From Calendula officinalis (lineage: Eukaryota; Streptophyta; Magnoliopsida; Asterales; Asteraceae): 64,000 nucleotides of DNA. The stretch is taken from the NCBI GenBank assembly GCA_963853835.1, contig OY970823.1, positions 13,224,001 to 13,288,000 of the forward strand, in the 5' to 3' direction. The notes beneath the pieces are model-generated. The model was given only the letters and a program-made list of their open reading frames with translations, was not told where the DNA came from and made no database searches. Both the position numbers and the translations under genes were made by a program. Shown in pieces: positions 46,684-60,900 of the stretch. Numbering within the stretch: the first letter of the stretch is position 1; the number at the start of each line of letters is the position of its first letter.

Positions 46684-49600
46684 ATGACGGCTAACTTTCC
46701 TGTTGGTGAGCTCGATCACGAACAAGTGAAATCTGATGACCAATTTCTTCTTGAATCCCCGTGGTCAGAAGAGCACGAATGTGTTCCGTTGAAGCAACGT
46801 TTGAAAATGTTACGAGCTAAGGCGGTATCCAATAGCCGAGAGGAAATTTTGATTTCAGCTATGTAAGTTTTTAGGTTTTTGGACTTCTTTTTGTTCTAAT
46901 TTTTGGCTTACTGATCAATATCGACCTTTAATTGACGTTATTGAGTGTAGATCTCCAATTGATGATGTTGTCAAAAAGGAAGATGATCTATGTGACTTAA
47001 TGGTAAGTTTATTTTGCATTAATATTCTATCAATAAAGTATATTAATTTCAATTTAGAATTCAGCATATGTGTAATGTGGATTGTGGTTGCAATGTGGAA
47101 ATTGATAAATTATTTCTAATCATCTAAGCTTTTGTTCAAGTCTTTGATTGCTATTAAGAATCTAACAAGTTTGATTATATGTTGATCTCGATTCTTCAAT
47201 GCTCTTTAAGCTTCTAGTTCACTTCTGTGCTATTGCTGGTGTGTATAGTGCCTATCGTCTGGAGTTTACTCCCATTTTTAGCTATATGGTATCTAGACAT
47301 TAGTTATCTTATATGATAACAGTTGAGAAATTACCTGTTTTTCATGAACAGGTTCTTGAAAAGGTGGCAATGCAAGATTTTCATTCTGATCAAGATGTGA
47401 ATGAAGGAAGGCGAGCCAGTACCTCATGCGAACTAAATGGTAATTTCCTCAAAGAAGTTGTCTTTAAGAAAGAAATCACTTATTTTGAACTTTAAATTGA
47501 TTAATTACTCTAGTTAAATGCTGGTTTCATCTAACAGGTACATCTCATATCGTTCAAGATAATCATGTAACTAACTACCACCATCCTTCTAGAGCTGATG
47601 CTAACAAAAGTTCTGAAGACTTCAATGATGATTTTGATCATGTTACACTGAGAGAACGACAGAGGATGCTGCTATCAAGGTGTTCCTCTATACTTATTTA
47701 TCTTTTTTTTTTCTTCATATGTGACATTCTTCAATAAGATTTATTATAAATAAAGCACCTTAGCTGGCAAAAACACCTTGCTTTTCTCTGCTAGTGCAGG
47801 CATCATATGTACTAATGTAATTTTCGTCTTAACTGATGCTTTCACTCGCCTTCTTTATTATCATTTCTTATGATTTTATTTTATTTTTTAATTTGTAGAA
47901 AACGCGCTGGATCTAGCGGGCCAGCCATGGAGGTAAATTTTCTTCTTTACACTATATCATTGTATTGTGATCCAAGCTTTAGTCTCTTTCTGTGAAATAA
48001 ACGTTTCTGAATTTTCATGTTACAGCATAACATAAGTGTTGGAATTGGAAGTAAAGAAAGAAATATTTCTGGTGCAATCAGAGAAAATGACATTTTTGAT
48101 GAAAATGCTAATATTTCTTCAAACTCTCGTATGTTAAATGATTCTACTTGTCAAGATCAAGAAACTACATTAACAGAACCACAAAACTACAAGAAGTTTA
48201 ACCCATGTTCTTTAGTTAAAAAAGCTATTCATAAAAAGCCTTTGTTGCCAAATGTTAAGATTGAGCCTTTAGATGACAACTTAGAAATTCCAAACAAAAA
48301 TGCTACAAATATCCCGTGCACACGTAACAAAATATCTGTGAAGAGTGAAAATGTGAACTGTTCTGAAGCATTTGAAGATATAATCGATCACATGATGCTT
48401 GGAGATAGAATGAGATTGCTAGCATCAAGAAAATTTCCCAAGAATAATTTATATGAAAATTTGAAGACATTTGTGCCACCTGGCAGTAACCATAATAAGC
48501 ATACTTCATTCGAGTCTTCAAAGCCAGTTCTTATGAAACTCCCACGAAAACGGAAAAAAACTGTCACGTGAGTGTTCTTTTTCAATCATTACAATTTACA
48601 TATGCAAATATATATGATATATTTATTAATTTTGAATATTAAATTCAGGGATTCGATTGAAACAGCATTGGAGGAAGATGCACCTGGACTGTTACAGGTG
48701 CCTACTTGAATTTAATGTTTTTTTTTTTTTAGTAATATCTGGTTGTTAATCATTTTAACACCTCATTTCAGGTGTTAATTAAAAAAGGGGTTTTGGTTGA
48801 TGAAATTAAACTTTATGGAGAAAATGAGGGTGATGAAGCATTGGATGAATCACTAGTTGAAGAAAGCTTTTCAGAGCTTGAAGATGTCATAGAAAAGGTT
48901 ACAAATTTAACCTAATAAGTAAAAGAACTAAAACAATATAATAAACAAAGCTTTTTTAATTAGTGCAGATGTCATATAATAGCAATATACTTTAAGAAGT
49001 GACCCGTTATTGGTAATTATAACTTCTTAAGGTCCATATTGGTAATTACAAGTTTTTTAGCCGTCTGCTTTGGTAATTTTAGCGTTAAAAAAACGAAAAA
49101 CAATAATAACTAAAGACGCCCCAAAAAACTTTCTTTAATTAGTAGATTAAAAAATAAAGTAACCAATTAGGCCCAGAAAAAAAAAAAAACTTTCTTTAAT
49201 TACTAAATTGGACGTAGAAAGGTTATACTTACCAAAATGAACCACCAACTGAATTATATAGCTTTTTTATGAGAATTTCCCTTTTTATTAACAGTTTTGA
49301 GGAATCAGTGAATATTATAATTTTTTAAATTATTATTGGTTATGTTTGTGGGTGCAGCTTTTCTCTCAACGCCAATCATCAATTAAATTAGCTGCTATGG
49401 GGTGTGCTAGAGGTGAAAAAGCTAGTTACTGCTTGTCTTGCCTTATTTCACTTGTGGAGCAGGTATTCATTTTTAATTTAATTTCTATACATTTTATAAT
49501 TTTTTTAAATATAATTTTCATTTGTTGTAGGCACGATACTTGCGTGGTAGAAAGTGGCCAGTTGAATGGGGTTGGTGCAGGGATCTCCAATCCTTCATTT

Positions 49601-50212
49601 TTGTTTTTGAAAAACATAACAGGTTAATTTAGTAATTTACCATTAAATACAAATACAGTTTCCAGGTGGCGATATATATAGATTTTGTGATGATGCATAC
49701 AGAGTAGTGCTGGAACGGCCTGAATATGGATATGCAACATACTTTTTTGAATTAGTGGATGCATTACCTGTAAACTGGCAGATCAAACGGTTGCGATGAA
49801 ACTTACTAGCTGCAGCAGGATTACTCTGATTGAGAATCGGCCACTCGCGGTAACATTTTCTGGTTTCGACCCTATTTGACTTTGACCCGACCCGACCCGG
49901 CCCGTTTATGTTTTAGCTGAAAGTTTGATTTTGGTGTAGGTTGGGGATGATGTAACAGAAGGTGAAGCACGGGTACTGATGGAATATGGTTGGATACCAA
50001 ACATTGGGTTAGGAACAATGCTGAATTACTGTGATAGAGTTGTTCATGATAGGAAAAGTGAGTTTGAAAGTGACAGCTCAGAATGGAGGTCCAAAATTGG
50101 TAAGATGCTTACTGATGGTTTTAATGGTGGGATTATTGTTCCAAATGATATTCCCAAAAAGGTTATGGAATATGGTCGAAGTCAAAGTCCTCAGATCAAG
50201 TTGGAGTACTAA
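46684..50212 (+). pseudogene. 12-exon unknown gene, unit 2 copy with 7-bp frameshift deletion
   Basis: Exons 46684-46862, 46951-47002, 47352-47439, 47538-47679, 47899-47932, 48026-48567, 48649-48697, 48772-48897, 49358-49462, 49531-49622, 49703-49849, 49940-50212. All splice sites match unit 1. In exon 11 the seven bases AGTTACA are missing between 49792 and 49793, so the frame reads CGG TTG CGA TGA and stops. The last roughly 115 residues, including the MEYGWIPN block, are lost. Other differences are missense (FRLES to FLLES, SSVKK to SLVKK, MRCARG to MGCARG, NSGLG to NIGLG). A shortened protein is possible, but this is most simply the decaying duplicate of 25052-28587. Confidence 0.85.
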
Positions 50213-53200
50213 TTAAACGTTTGTCAAAATTTATTACTTTTTTTTCGTTTTTCAATGGTTGTAGTAGGACTAGTAGCCAGTTGGACTTCAATAGTAACGT
50301 TTACAATATGCTTATGAATCCATTACAAATGGGCAGGTTAGATGGGCTGGGCCAGCCCACCAGTACTTTTTTCTCCTTATTTATTTTTTTGTAAATAATT
50401 AACATATTACAATTTATGTTAAATTGCAGATTTGGTCCCTGCAGTATGTTTGTTTTTCACGTTGAGTCCCTAAAAATATATAATTACGCTCATCATCCCT
50501 GTGGTTTCTAAATTACCACGTAAAGCGACTAAAAGTAAACCATTTATTAAAATTGAAGGAAAATCTAAATAGCAAACATAGGGATGATCAATGTAATTAA
50601 TTTTTTTTGGGGACCACTTTAACCTAAGTTTTAATAACAAAAACTATATTATTAAAATAATATTAAGTTAACTTTTTATTAATAAAATGAGTTAGCACAT
50701 TATAAGCATTTGAATACATGTTACGCCTTTTGTCTTCTGCTGTACATTCATCTTTTTTGCCACAGACTCTTCAACTTCAAGTGAAGCTGAGGTTTAAGAT
50801 AACTGCACGTATATTTATGCAAATATCGAATATTTTTATAATACTTAGATGAATTCCTCTAGGCGATATTATTTAATCTCATGATTACGTCAAGTTCTAG
50901 ATTTTAGATCTTATATATAACTAGCTACAAAACCCGTCCGATGGGCGGGTATGCTGTAAATTTTAGTATGTAGAAAAATGTCCAAAAACTTTATATATTT
51001 CTAAATGACATAATAATCGATAGATGTGATGATGATTTTGTACAAAAAAAACGGTAAATGAAGAAATGTTACACGGACATTTTATTAAATGAAGAATCCA
51101 GCTTTTTATGCCGTAATCCGTAATATCTGAAGTCTGGTTCTGTTGCACAATCCAGCTTTTTATGCCATAATCATAGAATGCCGGTTTTATGGAAATTATA
51201 TTGAGTCGTGTATCACTTCTGAATAAATACGATTGAGTCGCTGATTGATCTTTTAAATATTTATTTGTTTCCTTGTATGTAGGATCTTTTAAATAGTTAT
51301 TTATTTGTTTCCTTGTATGTAGGAAGCCGTATATGGAGCATATGAATGTAGACCGTAAGCCGTACCAGATTCGTTTGCCGTATATGGAGCGTATGAATGT
51401 AGACCGTAAGCTGTACCAGATTCGTTTGTATTAGTGCAAATGACGTGGACCAATCATGGAATTCCAAGTGGCATTATGGACGAATAGGAATGCTTGGAAT
51501 TGCCATGGTGTTAAACCCTCTTCAAATTTAGGCCTCATATATAGGATAGGATTGCTATTTATATATGAAGTATGGTTATAAGAAAGTGATGTGTTCTCTA
51601 CTCATGACGAGGTTGGAATTTAAATTCACAACTATATATTTTTGTGAGACACTCAACTACCAAGCAAAAAAGAACAATTAGACGGACACAACCCATACCT
51701 TTAGTTTTGCCAAATCAGAGTTACTCTGATTTGACATATTAATGCTAACAATACATGTTCTATTTAGTTTTTTGGGCTCATAATTATAAATATGTACAGA
51801 AAAAAAAAAAACTAAATACCCTATTAAAGTACCCTTGGGCCTATTTCCCTCATTTCTTAACTTCAGCTAGCCGATTTGAAAAACCAAATGAAGGAGCTGT
51901 ACTGAAGAACCGTGCCAATGGAACTGTGCCAATGGTTTGACAAAACCGAAGGCACTGAAGGTGGAGCCGACGGCTCCATTGGCACCCGCCTTGTATAAAC
52001 TATGAATTACTTTTGAATTTAAAAACATTTGGGATAATTGAATTTAAAAACATTTGGGATAATAAAAAAGTCTAAAAACATTCTGTATAATAAAAAAAAC
52101 GTGGCATGTAGATATGTAATGATTGTCTTTCCCAAAACAAAATGTCTCTTCCTTATATTGGAATGCCACCTAGCGATTGAAGTAGGGCTACAACTTTGTG
52201 AATGCAGACATGCAATTTGGTGAACTATTTGGCAGTAGCAATATGTGTGGATACTATACTAAGAAGTAGCACCGAAAGTAGTATTGTAATCAAATGTATT
52301 AAATCCCATCATAAAAACGCTGTACCAAAAACTAGTATTTTGATCACATGTTCTATGTAGATACAGTGTTGTATATTCTATACCAAGGAGTAAGTTATGT
52401 TTTGTGTTTAGCGGCCCACGATTGACACATTTCATTTCCGAATTAGGGTATAAATATAATGGGCGATAGTTTAATCTGAAAGAAAAGATAAAGAGTTCGT
52501 ATCAACTACCTAATTCTTTGTTGTGTTACCACTAAAAAGAACATATAATGCTGTTTTCAAAAATTAACGAAAGAGATTGATCGATGCAAAAACCATATAA
52601 TTGAAACAAAGAGTATAGGAGGTTAATAAATGGATAATGTATAAATAGACATCTCACAACTAAATATGTGGACCTAAGCAACTAAACTTCGAATATGATC
52701 ATGGATAAATCACCCATAATTTGGTGACACGTAGTCATGACTAGCCTTTATCATTCTTTTTTAAAGTGGTTTAGTGTTTATTGAATATTCAACATTGACA
52801 TAAATGTTATCAAAGGAAATTGCGACAATGTGATTCCCAAATTTTGAAAAAATTAAACAAAATATCTCTAAGTATAGATGTGCGACCGCGTGACCGTGCT
52901 ACTTCACTAGAACGCCGCTACGTGTTCGACTTAGTGCTACTCAAACTTGATACTATTGCTAGTTAATACTGCTCAAACTTGTTACTACTGCTCTCAACCT
53001 TGTTAATGCTGCTCATTAATACTGTTCAACCTTGTTACTACAGCTCGTTAGTACCGCTCAACACTTAGTCCTGCTCCAGTTAGTGCTGCTCACCAGTTAG
53101 CGCTGCTCAAAGTACTGCTGCTTTATGAAGTCTCCCAGTCGCACGAGGTATTTTGGGAAGATTGAAGTGTATCAGTCTTAGATGAACTCCCATTAAAATT

Positions 53201-53318
53201 GGTTTATTTTGATAATTGATTCTTGCGACAATATGACACAAATGTGCATTGCATTCTTTAGTATTTCTTTTACCTTTCTCATTCTTAATTTGAATCGAAC
53301 GTCCTAAGTGGCAATTCT
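50213..53318. other. Intergenic (unit 2), counterpart of 28588-32277
   Basis: Same sequence without the hAT MITE (empty site CTAAAAAT near 50472). Contains the Helitron-like end with one stem mismatch (about 50921-50950), the paired short duplications (51248-51429) and the minisatellite (52929-53122). No gene recognised. Confidence 0.55.
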
Positions 53319-54013
53319 TGTTAGTGATTTAGTGTTTAATCAAAGTAAAACGCAACGGAAATAATAAATATAAATAACTAATAACGGATCTACATATTGA
53401 CGAAGTAATTAAGCAATAAAATCAAATAGTTAGGATGAAAATCACACCCTTGAAGCCTTTAATTACACCAATGAATAAGGATGAAGAACTTCAAGAATTC
53501 AATGTAGAATTTATCTAATGTAATCCACACTACACCTTATCAAGAACACCAATTGGGATGATAATCCCTTGAGCAAGAATCAAAGAACAAAAGGAATATT
53601 TGTTCTTATGTTTCACGTCGAATTCTCAAAACCAAGTTTAGAGAATTATATGGTTTTGCGTCTACCAACTCAACAACACAAAATCACACGCAATCTTGTT
53701 CTTTTGAGGTTGCTGCCGAGAGAGGATTAGGGTTAATCTTTTCTTAAGTATATATATTCATAATATAAGTTATGAGATATGACACTTAGCCCCTTGTAAT
53801 TTTGATTCTTTACGATTACTCACTAATACGTTTTAACTTAACAATTAATTAAAACATAACTAGCCAAGTAATTAGTGTTTACATAAATAATATAATTACC
53901 CTAATTATATTATATATAATAAATGGTGTTTGGTTTATAAGTGTGTGACCCTTGAGGCTCACATATGTCTAGCCATATAACTATATGTCATGTACGTGAA
54001 GCATATTCCAACA
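53319..54013 (-). repeat. Ty1/copia-type LTR (unit 2)
   Basis: Copy of 32278-32974, two bases shorter in the TA run. Followed by the same PPT and primer-site-like remnant (54014-54219). Confidence 0.65.
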
Positions 54014-54219
54014 GCTCCCACTTGGGCACGTCATAACATCAAGTAGTTATACAAGCAAATGTTAGAGTCTAGCAACCAGCCAATGCCCCTAGAAGTATAT
54101 GAGTGAGTTTAAGAAAAGTCCAGGTTCAAAGTTTTTCAGTCAGTTATCCTTTTGTTACTGATACCATGTTGAATTTTAGACAAGGATTAATGTCAATCTA
54201 AAATTTCAACGATTATGTT

Positions 54220-56868
54220 TGTGACAACTCGATATTTCTGGTATGTAACTTCATTTCATTTCTAGAACTTTCCTTATTTAGAAAGTTTCTACTTATAGAC
54301 ATTTCTATTTTTGGCATTCCTTCTACACAACAAAAATACATATTTTTACACCATACATTAGTGTTTGACTATTTTAGTCAACACAACATTACTACTTTCT
54401 AATGTTGACACACTTCGAGCTAAAACATTTCTAAAACGATAACTTTCTCGGTTAAATAATAAACGTATTAACTTAATATAAACGTGACTCGATTTGAACT
54501 ACGCTCTAAACCCGACACCTCGATCTTTGACCGACCACTATGTGGCCGGCCTACTTTTGCTCGTGCCCCTCTAGTCGGCCGAACACCCTTGGGTGTGAGG
54601 TTGATCTTATCTTGTTCCTATCTCATGTATTCTTATCCATCTCATTCAAAGGAATCATAGTTAGACTATAACTCTTCCAAGAAAACCCTAAAACCTACCA
54701 TATAAATACCCCAATACCGAATTCATTTGTTCTTTTGTTTCTCCCATTCGGCCGCAAGCACCATCACCTCCCCTTTGTCCGTTCGTGTTCAAGCAAGCAA
54801 GCAAACCCGGTCATCCTTGTGATTTCTTGTTCGATTGTTTGAGGTAATACCCGATTCTCTTGTTTTTCTTTCTTGGTTGATTGTGTCTCGAACCCGAGAC
54901 CATGGCTAAGAGCCATATGGTCTCGGTACCACCATACTAGAACCCAAACCGAAGCCTGCTTTCATGTATAAGTCGATCGTGTGCATGTGTGTATGAGTTG
55001 TGCTTATTTGTTTCGTTATTCTCTCGATCTATTACCCAAACCCTAGGTTCAAACCCTAGATCTATCATAGATTTGACCGAATGCCGTAGATCTAGAATCC
55101 TTGAGATGTATAACATAAGATCTAGCCAAACTAGCCACCGAACTCGAACCTTAGACCCGACCTAGAGCTAAACCCGTAGGGTTTTGGCCTTCGGCCAACC
55201 CTAGACCGAACCCTAGGTTAAACCCTAGTCGAACCCTAACCCTAATTGACTTTCATGGTTGACTATTTGACCATTCGATAGCTAGATTAACCGTAGTTGA
55301 CTTTAGTTGACCGAATTTTAGTATACCCTAAACCCTAACCGAAATCTAGAACCTAAGTGTTGACTATCGTTGACCAATCTTGACCCAAACCGTGGACCCA
55401 AACCCGAATACCCAATCGGGCCAAGGCCTGAACTTGGCCCATATCGATCTACTTTAGTCCATTGGGCCCAAACCTTGATTGGCCCATTAGTATCCAAGCA
55501 CATTTGGACAAAAGCCCAAACCTTTGGCCCATACCCAACCAAACCGAACCCAATTGGGCCAAGCCCAATTCAAGGCCCAACCTAAGTGGACCTAAGCCCA
55601 ATAAGAGGCCCAAGTGGCCCAAGCCATTAAGCCCATTAGGCCTCACTAGGCCCAATCTAGGCCCAATAAGCCTAACCCAAGCCCATTTCATTTCATTTCA
55701 TTTCGTAGCCCATTTCATTTCATCTCATTTCATTTCGACCTAATAAGGTCCAATAATATAAGTTCGTTCGATGTCACGAAACATAAAACATAACATGTAA
55801 TACATATTGCTTAACTTATATCGTGTATAGAATCGCCTGTGTTAGCTTAGTCTAATCATTAGTTAAATCATTTAGGAAGCTAGGAGTCTCCCAAGGATTC
55901 CTCTGTCTTAAGTCTCTTGTTGCTAAGCTTTGCCAGGTGAGTCCACAGACCCCTTTTTCTCTTTTAACTGTTTTATAAACTTTGGGGTGGAAAACATAAA
56001 CACAACTGCTACTGTTTTGCTATGACTGTACAACATCTATACATTTTCATTATCGCGTTGGCATGACAAGCAATTATTATACCGGACTAAGGTTACCAGC
56101 AATCATTAACTAGTGGATCTAGACCATGGATATACAGATAGTACTATTGGCTGACACTCATCCTCCCAACGAACGTTTGATCATTACTTGGTTTATCCAA
56201 GACATCTCCGGGAGTGTATATCCATAAAATAACATAACATACTGGAGTTGAAGTGTTGATTGTGGACTTAGGGGTTGGTATATTAACTCAATAGACTAGC
56301 TACCTGTTGGGGATAACAGTTCATGCGATGTCAAACACAACATTTTGTTCAACACTTTTTCATAAACATAACTAGTAGTTGTATACATTCTACAACTATA
56401 CTAAACATTTCATACTTATTACTCATATCATATGAGTGTTGAACCTTATACATTTTCAGTCATAAACATTTTCTTAACAAACATTTTGGGTAGCAAATCA
56501 CTTTATTTTCATCATAAACATTAACCCTGTGGATTCACTCAACATTATTGTTGACCCTTTTACTATTTATGTTTTTCCAGGTAATTAGGTGCAGTGGAGT
56601 TGGAGGATATGAGCATTGAGATTGTCGTGAGCCATGATTAAAACATTAAGTTTACGAACAATCATTTCATTTCAAACAATTTCTATTTTAGGAAACTTGC
56701 TATTTTTGGAAACTTTCTACTTTTGGAAAGTGAAACAAACGTTTATTTTTCGTTATTGCGTGGTTGTTTGTTTACTTAATTTTTGCTATGTTGTCATGAA
56801 CGTTACACCTTCGTTCTTCCGCAAAACATTTTAAATGAAGTAAAACTCATTTTTGACGGGGTGTGACA
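54220..56868 (+). repeat. 5' LTR of element 2 (unit 2)
   Basis: 2649 bp, same length as 33181-35829 with scattered substitutions. TATA at 54701-54708. Confidence 0.94.
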
Positions 56869-57110
56869 GAGTGGTATCAGAGCTTAAGTTACAGTGAATT
56901 AGCAAGCCTAGTCTATAACTACAAAAGATTTTTGGAAAAAACAAACACTTTTTTAAAAATCAAAATAATCATGGCATGCTCAGTCTCATATCATGAAGTT
57001 CCATTGTTCTTAGTTTAGAACATTTGCCTTAGTTAGTATTGCCTTAGTGTTATAGCTAGCATATGTCAGTAAGCCTTACAACTTCATAACCTAATAAACT
57101 GTTATGCGTC

Positions 57111-57551
57111 GTGTTTAGTAGAATGTCGCCTGCTAGTGTCCTCGATATCTCATATGATTCCGATAGTGATCGTGATGCTGATGTCCCAGTAGTCCCAGTG
57201 CCTGTTGCTCCAGTGCCAGCAGTGGTACAACCTCCTGTTATCCCATGGCATCGTCGTCCAAGAAGACGTCCCTTTCCTATTATTCCTAATGGTCCTCCTA
57301 CTCCAGCTCGTGGTCAGCGTCCTATTGTCTATCGTAAACGTGAGGGCGGTATCATTTATCTATGTTCGCCTGCTAAACCTAAGCGTGATGTTGCTCCAAG
57401 AACTCCACGACGTCGAGAACCAGAGCCAGAAGTGATATCAGAATCAGAGCCTGAAGAAGACTCTGAAACAGAAGAAGAATCAGAACCAGAGGAAGAGCCA
57501 GAAGAAGAGTCAGAGCCTATGGAAGACTCTGAGCCAGAAGAAGATGATTAG
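57111..57551 (+). CDS. Extra leader ORF of element 2 (unit 2)
   Basis: 146 codons, the same protein as 36072-36512: proline-rich and basic N-terminal part, acidic Ser/Glu/Pro tail. No known domain. Confidence 0.6.
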   Translation: MFSRMSPASVLDISYDSDSDRDADVPVVPVPVAPVPAVVQPPVIPWHRRPRRRPFPIIPNGPPTPARGQRPIVYRKREGGIIYLCSPAKPKRDVAPRTPRRREPEPEVISESEPEEDSETEEESEPEEEPEEESEPMEDSEPEEDD

Positions 57552-57907
57552 TCATCTACCTATCGTCTATATTTGTTTTTCTATTATTAGATTTTATGTT
57601 TAGCTATTTCAGTATTTTTGTTCTTTAATATTGGCAAATATGCCCTACTTATAAAACTATTATGTATTAGGAACGTGTTTAATAAAAGTGATATTTTAGT
57701 AATTTCTATTGTTCTTATAATTGTATTTTCTATATGTCTCTACTACTACTATAATTACGACTATTTATATCTACGTCTACTACTACTATTACGTCTATTG
57801 TATATCTACTCTTTGATCCCTATTATAAGTACATATTTTCCTTATAGTCCTCCTATATTATTCACTTCTTGATTCCTTGTCATATTATTTGTATCAGCAA
57901 TTCATCA

Positions 57908-60900
57908 ATGGCTCGAGGAGGAAACGCTGAGACTGTCGAACAAATGGTGGAACGCCGTATCGCTGAAGCAATGGCTCAAATGAACGCTGCAAGAGGAAAT
58001 GCCGCTGGTGCATCTAATGTGGGAAACAACGGTATATTATACGACTCCATGAAAGAAGATTCATTTATTTCCATTTTATTTTAACCCATTGTTCATTCTC
58101 TTTCCTTATTTGTTTAAACTTCAGATCCCAATCGTCAAGGTCAATCCTATAAGACCTTTACGTCCTGTCATCCTCTGACCTACTCTGGATCTGAAGGTGC
58201 TATTGCTATCATCCACTGGATTGAGAAGGTGGAATCCATTTTCAGTGTCATTCAATGTGCCCCTGAGAATATGACGAAGTTTGCTGCTAGTACGTTGTCC
58301 AAGGAAGCGTTGTCCTGGTGGAATTCTCAAGTGCAAGTCTTAGGTCGTGCAACTGTTGATGCTATGACTTGGGATACGTTCAAGGATCAGTTAACTCAGA
58401 AGTTTTGTCCAAGGAGAGAGCTACAAAAAGTTGAGGTGGAACTATGGAATCTGTCCATGGTTGGATCTGATATTGTTACCTACACAACTAAGTTTCAAGA
58501 ACTCGCTCGTCTCGTTCCTCATTTGGTTACTCCTGAATTCAAGCGTATTGAAAAGTATCTTCAAGGTCTTCGTGATCTTATTCGTACTCATGTTATTGCT
58601 TCTGAACCAACAACATTCGAAGATGCTGTGAATCGTGCAACAAGGTTGACTGATGATGCAATGAGAAGTGGATCGTTCAAAGACAAGCTAGTGGTGTCTA
58701 GCAAATCTACTGATAATGTGAGCAATGAAAATGGAAAGCGTTCCTACGACAACAAACGTGATCACAAAGGGAACAAATACCAAAAGACTAAGAATTATGC
58801 TGCCTCTACTCAGAACAACAATCAGTCCAATTCAGATTCTAAGTCATATGCTGGAAGCAAGCCCTTGTGTAACAGATGTAACTGGCATCATGATGGTCAG
58901 TGTGAGAAATGCTTCAAGTGTGACCGCTGGGGTCATAATTTCAGAAAGTGTTCGTCTAACAATCTTCCTAAGAATCCTGTCTGCTACGAGTGTGGTGATT
59001 CTAACCATTATCGTAATCGTTGCCCTAGACTTCAGAATAACAATAACCAGAATGGCAACAACAACAATGGCAATCGTAATAACAATCGTAACAACAATCG
59101 CAATGCCAACAACAACAATGATCGTCAAAATGGTCGTGGTCGTGCATTTGTTATGAATGCTCAAGAAGCTCGTGAGAACCCTGATACCGTCACTGGTACG
59201 TTTATCGTCAACAATCGTTTTTCTTCTATTTTATTTGACTCGGGAGCCGACTTGAGTTTCGTATCGACCGAATTTAAAAGTTTCTTAAATCAAAAACCTA
59301 ATCGTTTGAAAGTGAATTATGAAATCGAGTTAGCAAATGGCAAAGTTGTTAGGTCTAGTGAAGTTTTTAAAGGTTGTAAGCTTGACCTAGATGATCACAT
59401 TTTTGATATAGACCTTGTGCCTGTAGAACTAGGAAGTTTTGATATCGTCATAGGGATGGATTGGTTGTCTAAAAACCGTGCTGAAATAATATGTTACACC
59501 AAACAAATCCGAATTCCCTTATCCAAAACAGAAACTTTAATAATTCAAGGTGAACAAAGAAACAAAAACATAAAAATCATAACTTCCATGAAAGCTCAAA
59601 AATATCTTCGTAAAGGATGCCAAGCCTTTCTTGCTCATGTCGTTGACACAAAGTCCAAATATCGTAAGATTGAGGACATTCCTATTGTTCGTGATTTTCC
59701 TGGTGTATTTCCTAGTGAATTGCCTGGACTGCCGCCTCAAAGACAAGTTGAATTTCGTATTGATCTGATTCCAGGAGCCGCACCTATCGTGCGTTCTCCT
59801 TATCGTCTTGCACCGTCTGAAATGCAAGAACTTTCATCGCAATTACAAGAACTTCTTGATCTTGGTTTCATTCGACCGAGTTTCTCGCCTTGGGGAGCTC
59901 CGGTCCTTTTTGTTAAAAAGAAAGATGGTTCAATGAGAATGTGCATCGATTATCGTGAATTGAACAAAGTAACAATTAAGAACCGATATCCTCTTCCCCG
60001 TATTGATGATCTATTCGATCAACTCCAAGGATCGAGTTTCTATTCCAAAATCGATCTTCGATCTGGTTACCATCAGTTAAAAGTTCGTGATGAAGATGTG
60101 CCCAAACTGCTTTTAGAACTCGCTATGGTCATTGTGTATTTTTGGTAATGCCATTTGGTTTGACCAATGCACCTGCTGTGTTTATGGATCTCATGAACAG
60201 AGTGTGCAAGCAGTATCTCGATAAATTCGTTATTGTCTTCATAGATGATATTCTCATCTATTCGCATTCTAGAAAAGAGCATGAAAAGCACTTAAGAATC
60301 ATTCTTGAGTTGTTGGAGAAGGAGAAGTTGTACGCCAAGTTGTCCAAGTGTGAATTTTGGTTGCGGGAAGTCCAATTTCTGGGTCATATTATCAACGAAG
60401 AAGGTATTCACGTTGATCCTGCAAAGATAGAAGCTATAAAGAATTGGGAAGCTCCGAAGACCCCAACTGAAGTAAGACAATTCCTTGGTCTTGCTGGTTA
60501 CTATAGAAGATTTATAGAAAATTTCTCAAAGATTGCAAAGGATTTGACGGTGTTAACACATAAGGATGAGAAATTTGTCTGGGGTGAAAAGCAAGAATCA
60601 GCCTTCCAATCTCTAAAATCTAAATTATGTTCTGCTCCTATTCTATCTCTCCCTGAAGGAACCGATAATTTCGTGGTGTACTGTGATGCTTCGCACCAAG
60701 GGCTAGGTTGTGTATTGATGCAACATGACAAAGTGATCGCCTATGCCTCTCGACAACTGAAGAACCACGAGAAGAATTATACAACTCATGATCTTGAGTT
60801 GGGTGCAGTTATTTTCGCGTTAAAGATTTGGAGACATTACCTCTACGGTACCAAGTGCACAATATTCACCGATCACAAGAGTTTACAACATATCTTCAAT

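Larger units (their letters stand above)
39245..60283 (+). repeat. Tandem duplication, unit 2 (21.0 kb)
   Basis: Direct repeat of 17624-39244. Private differences include the empty MITE site at about 50472, a 7-bp deletion at 49792/49793, and nonsense codons in the element 1 integrase at 39539 and 39911. Confidence 0.93.
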
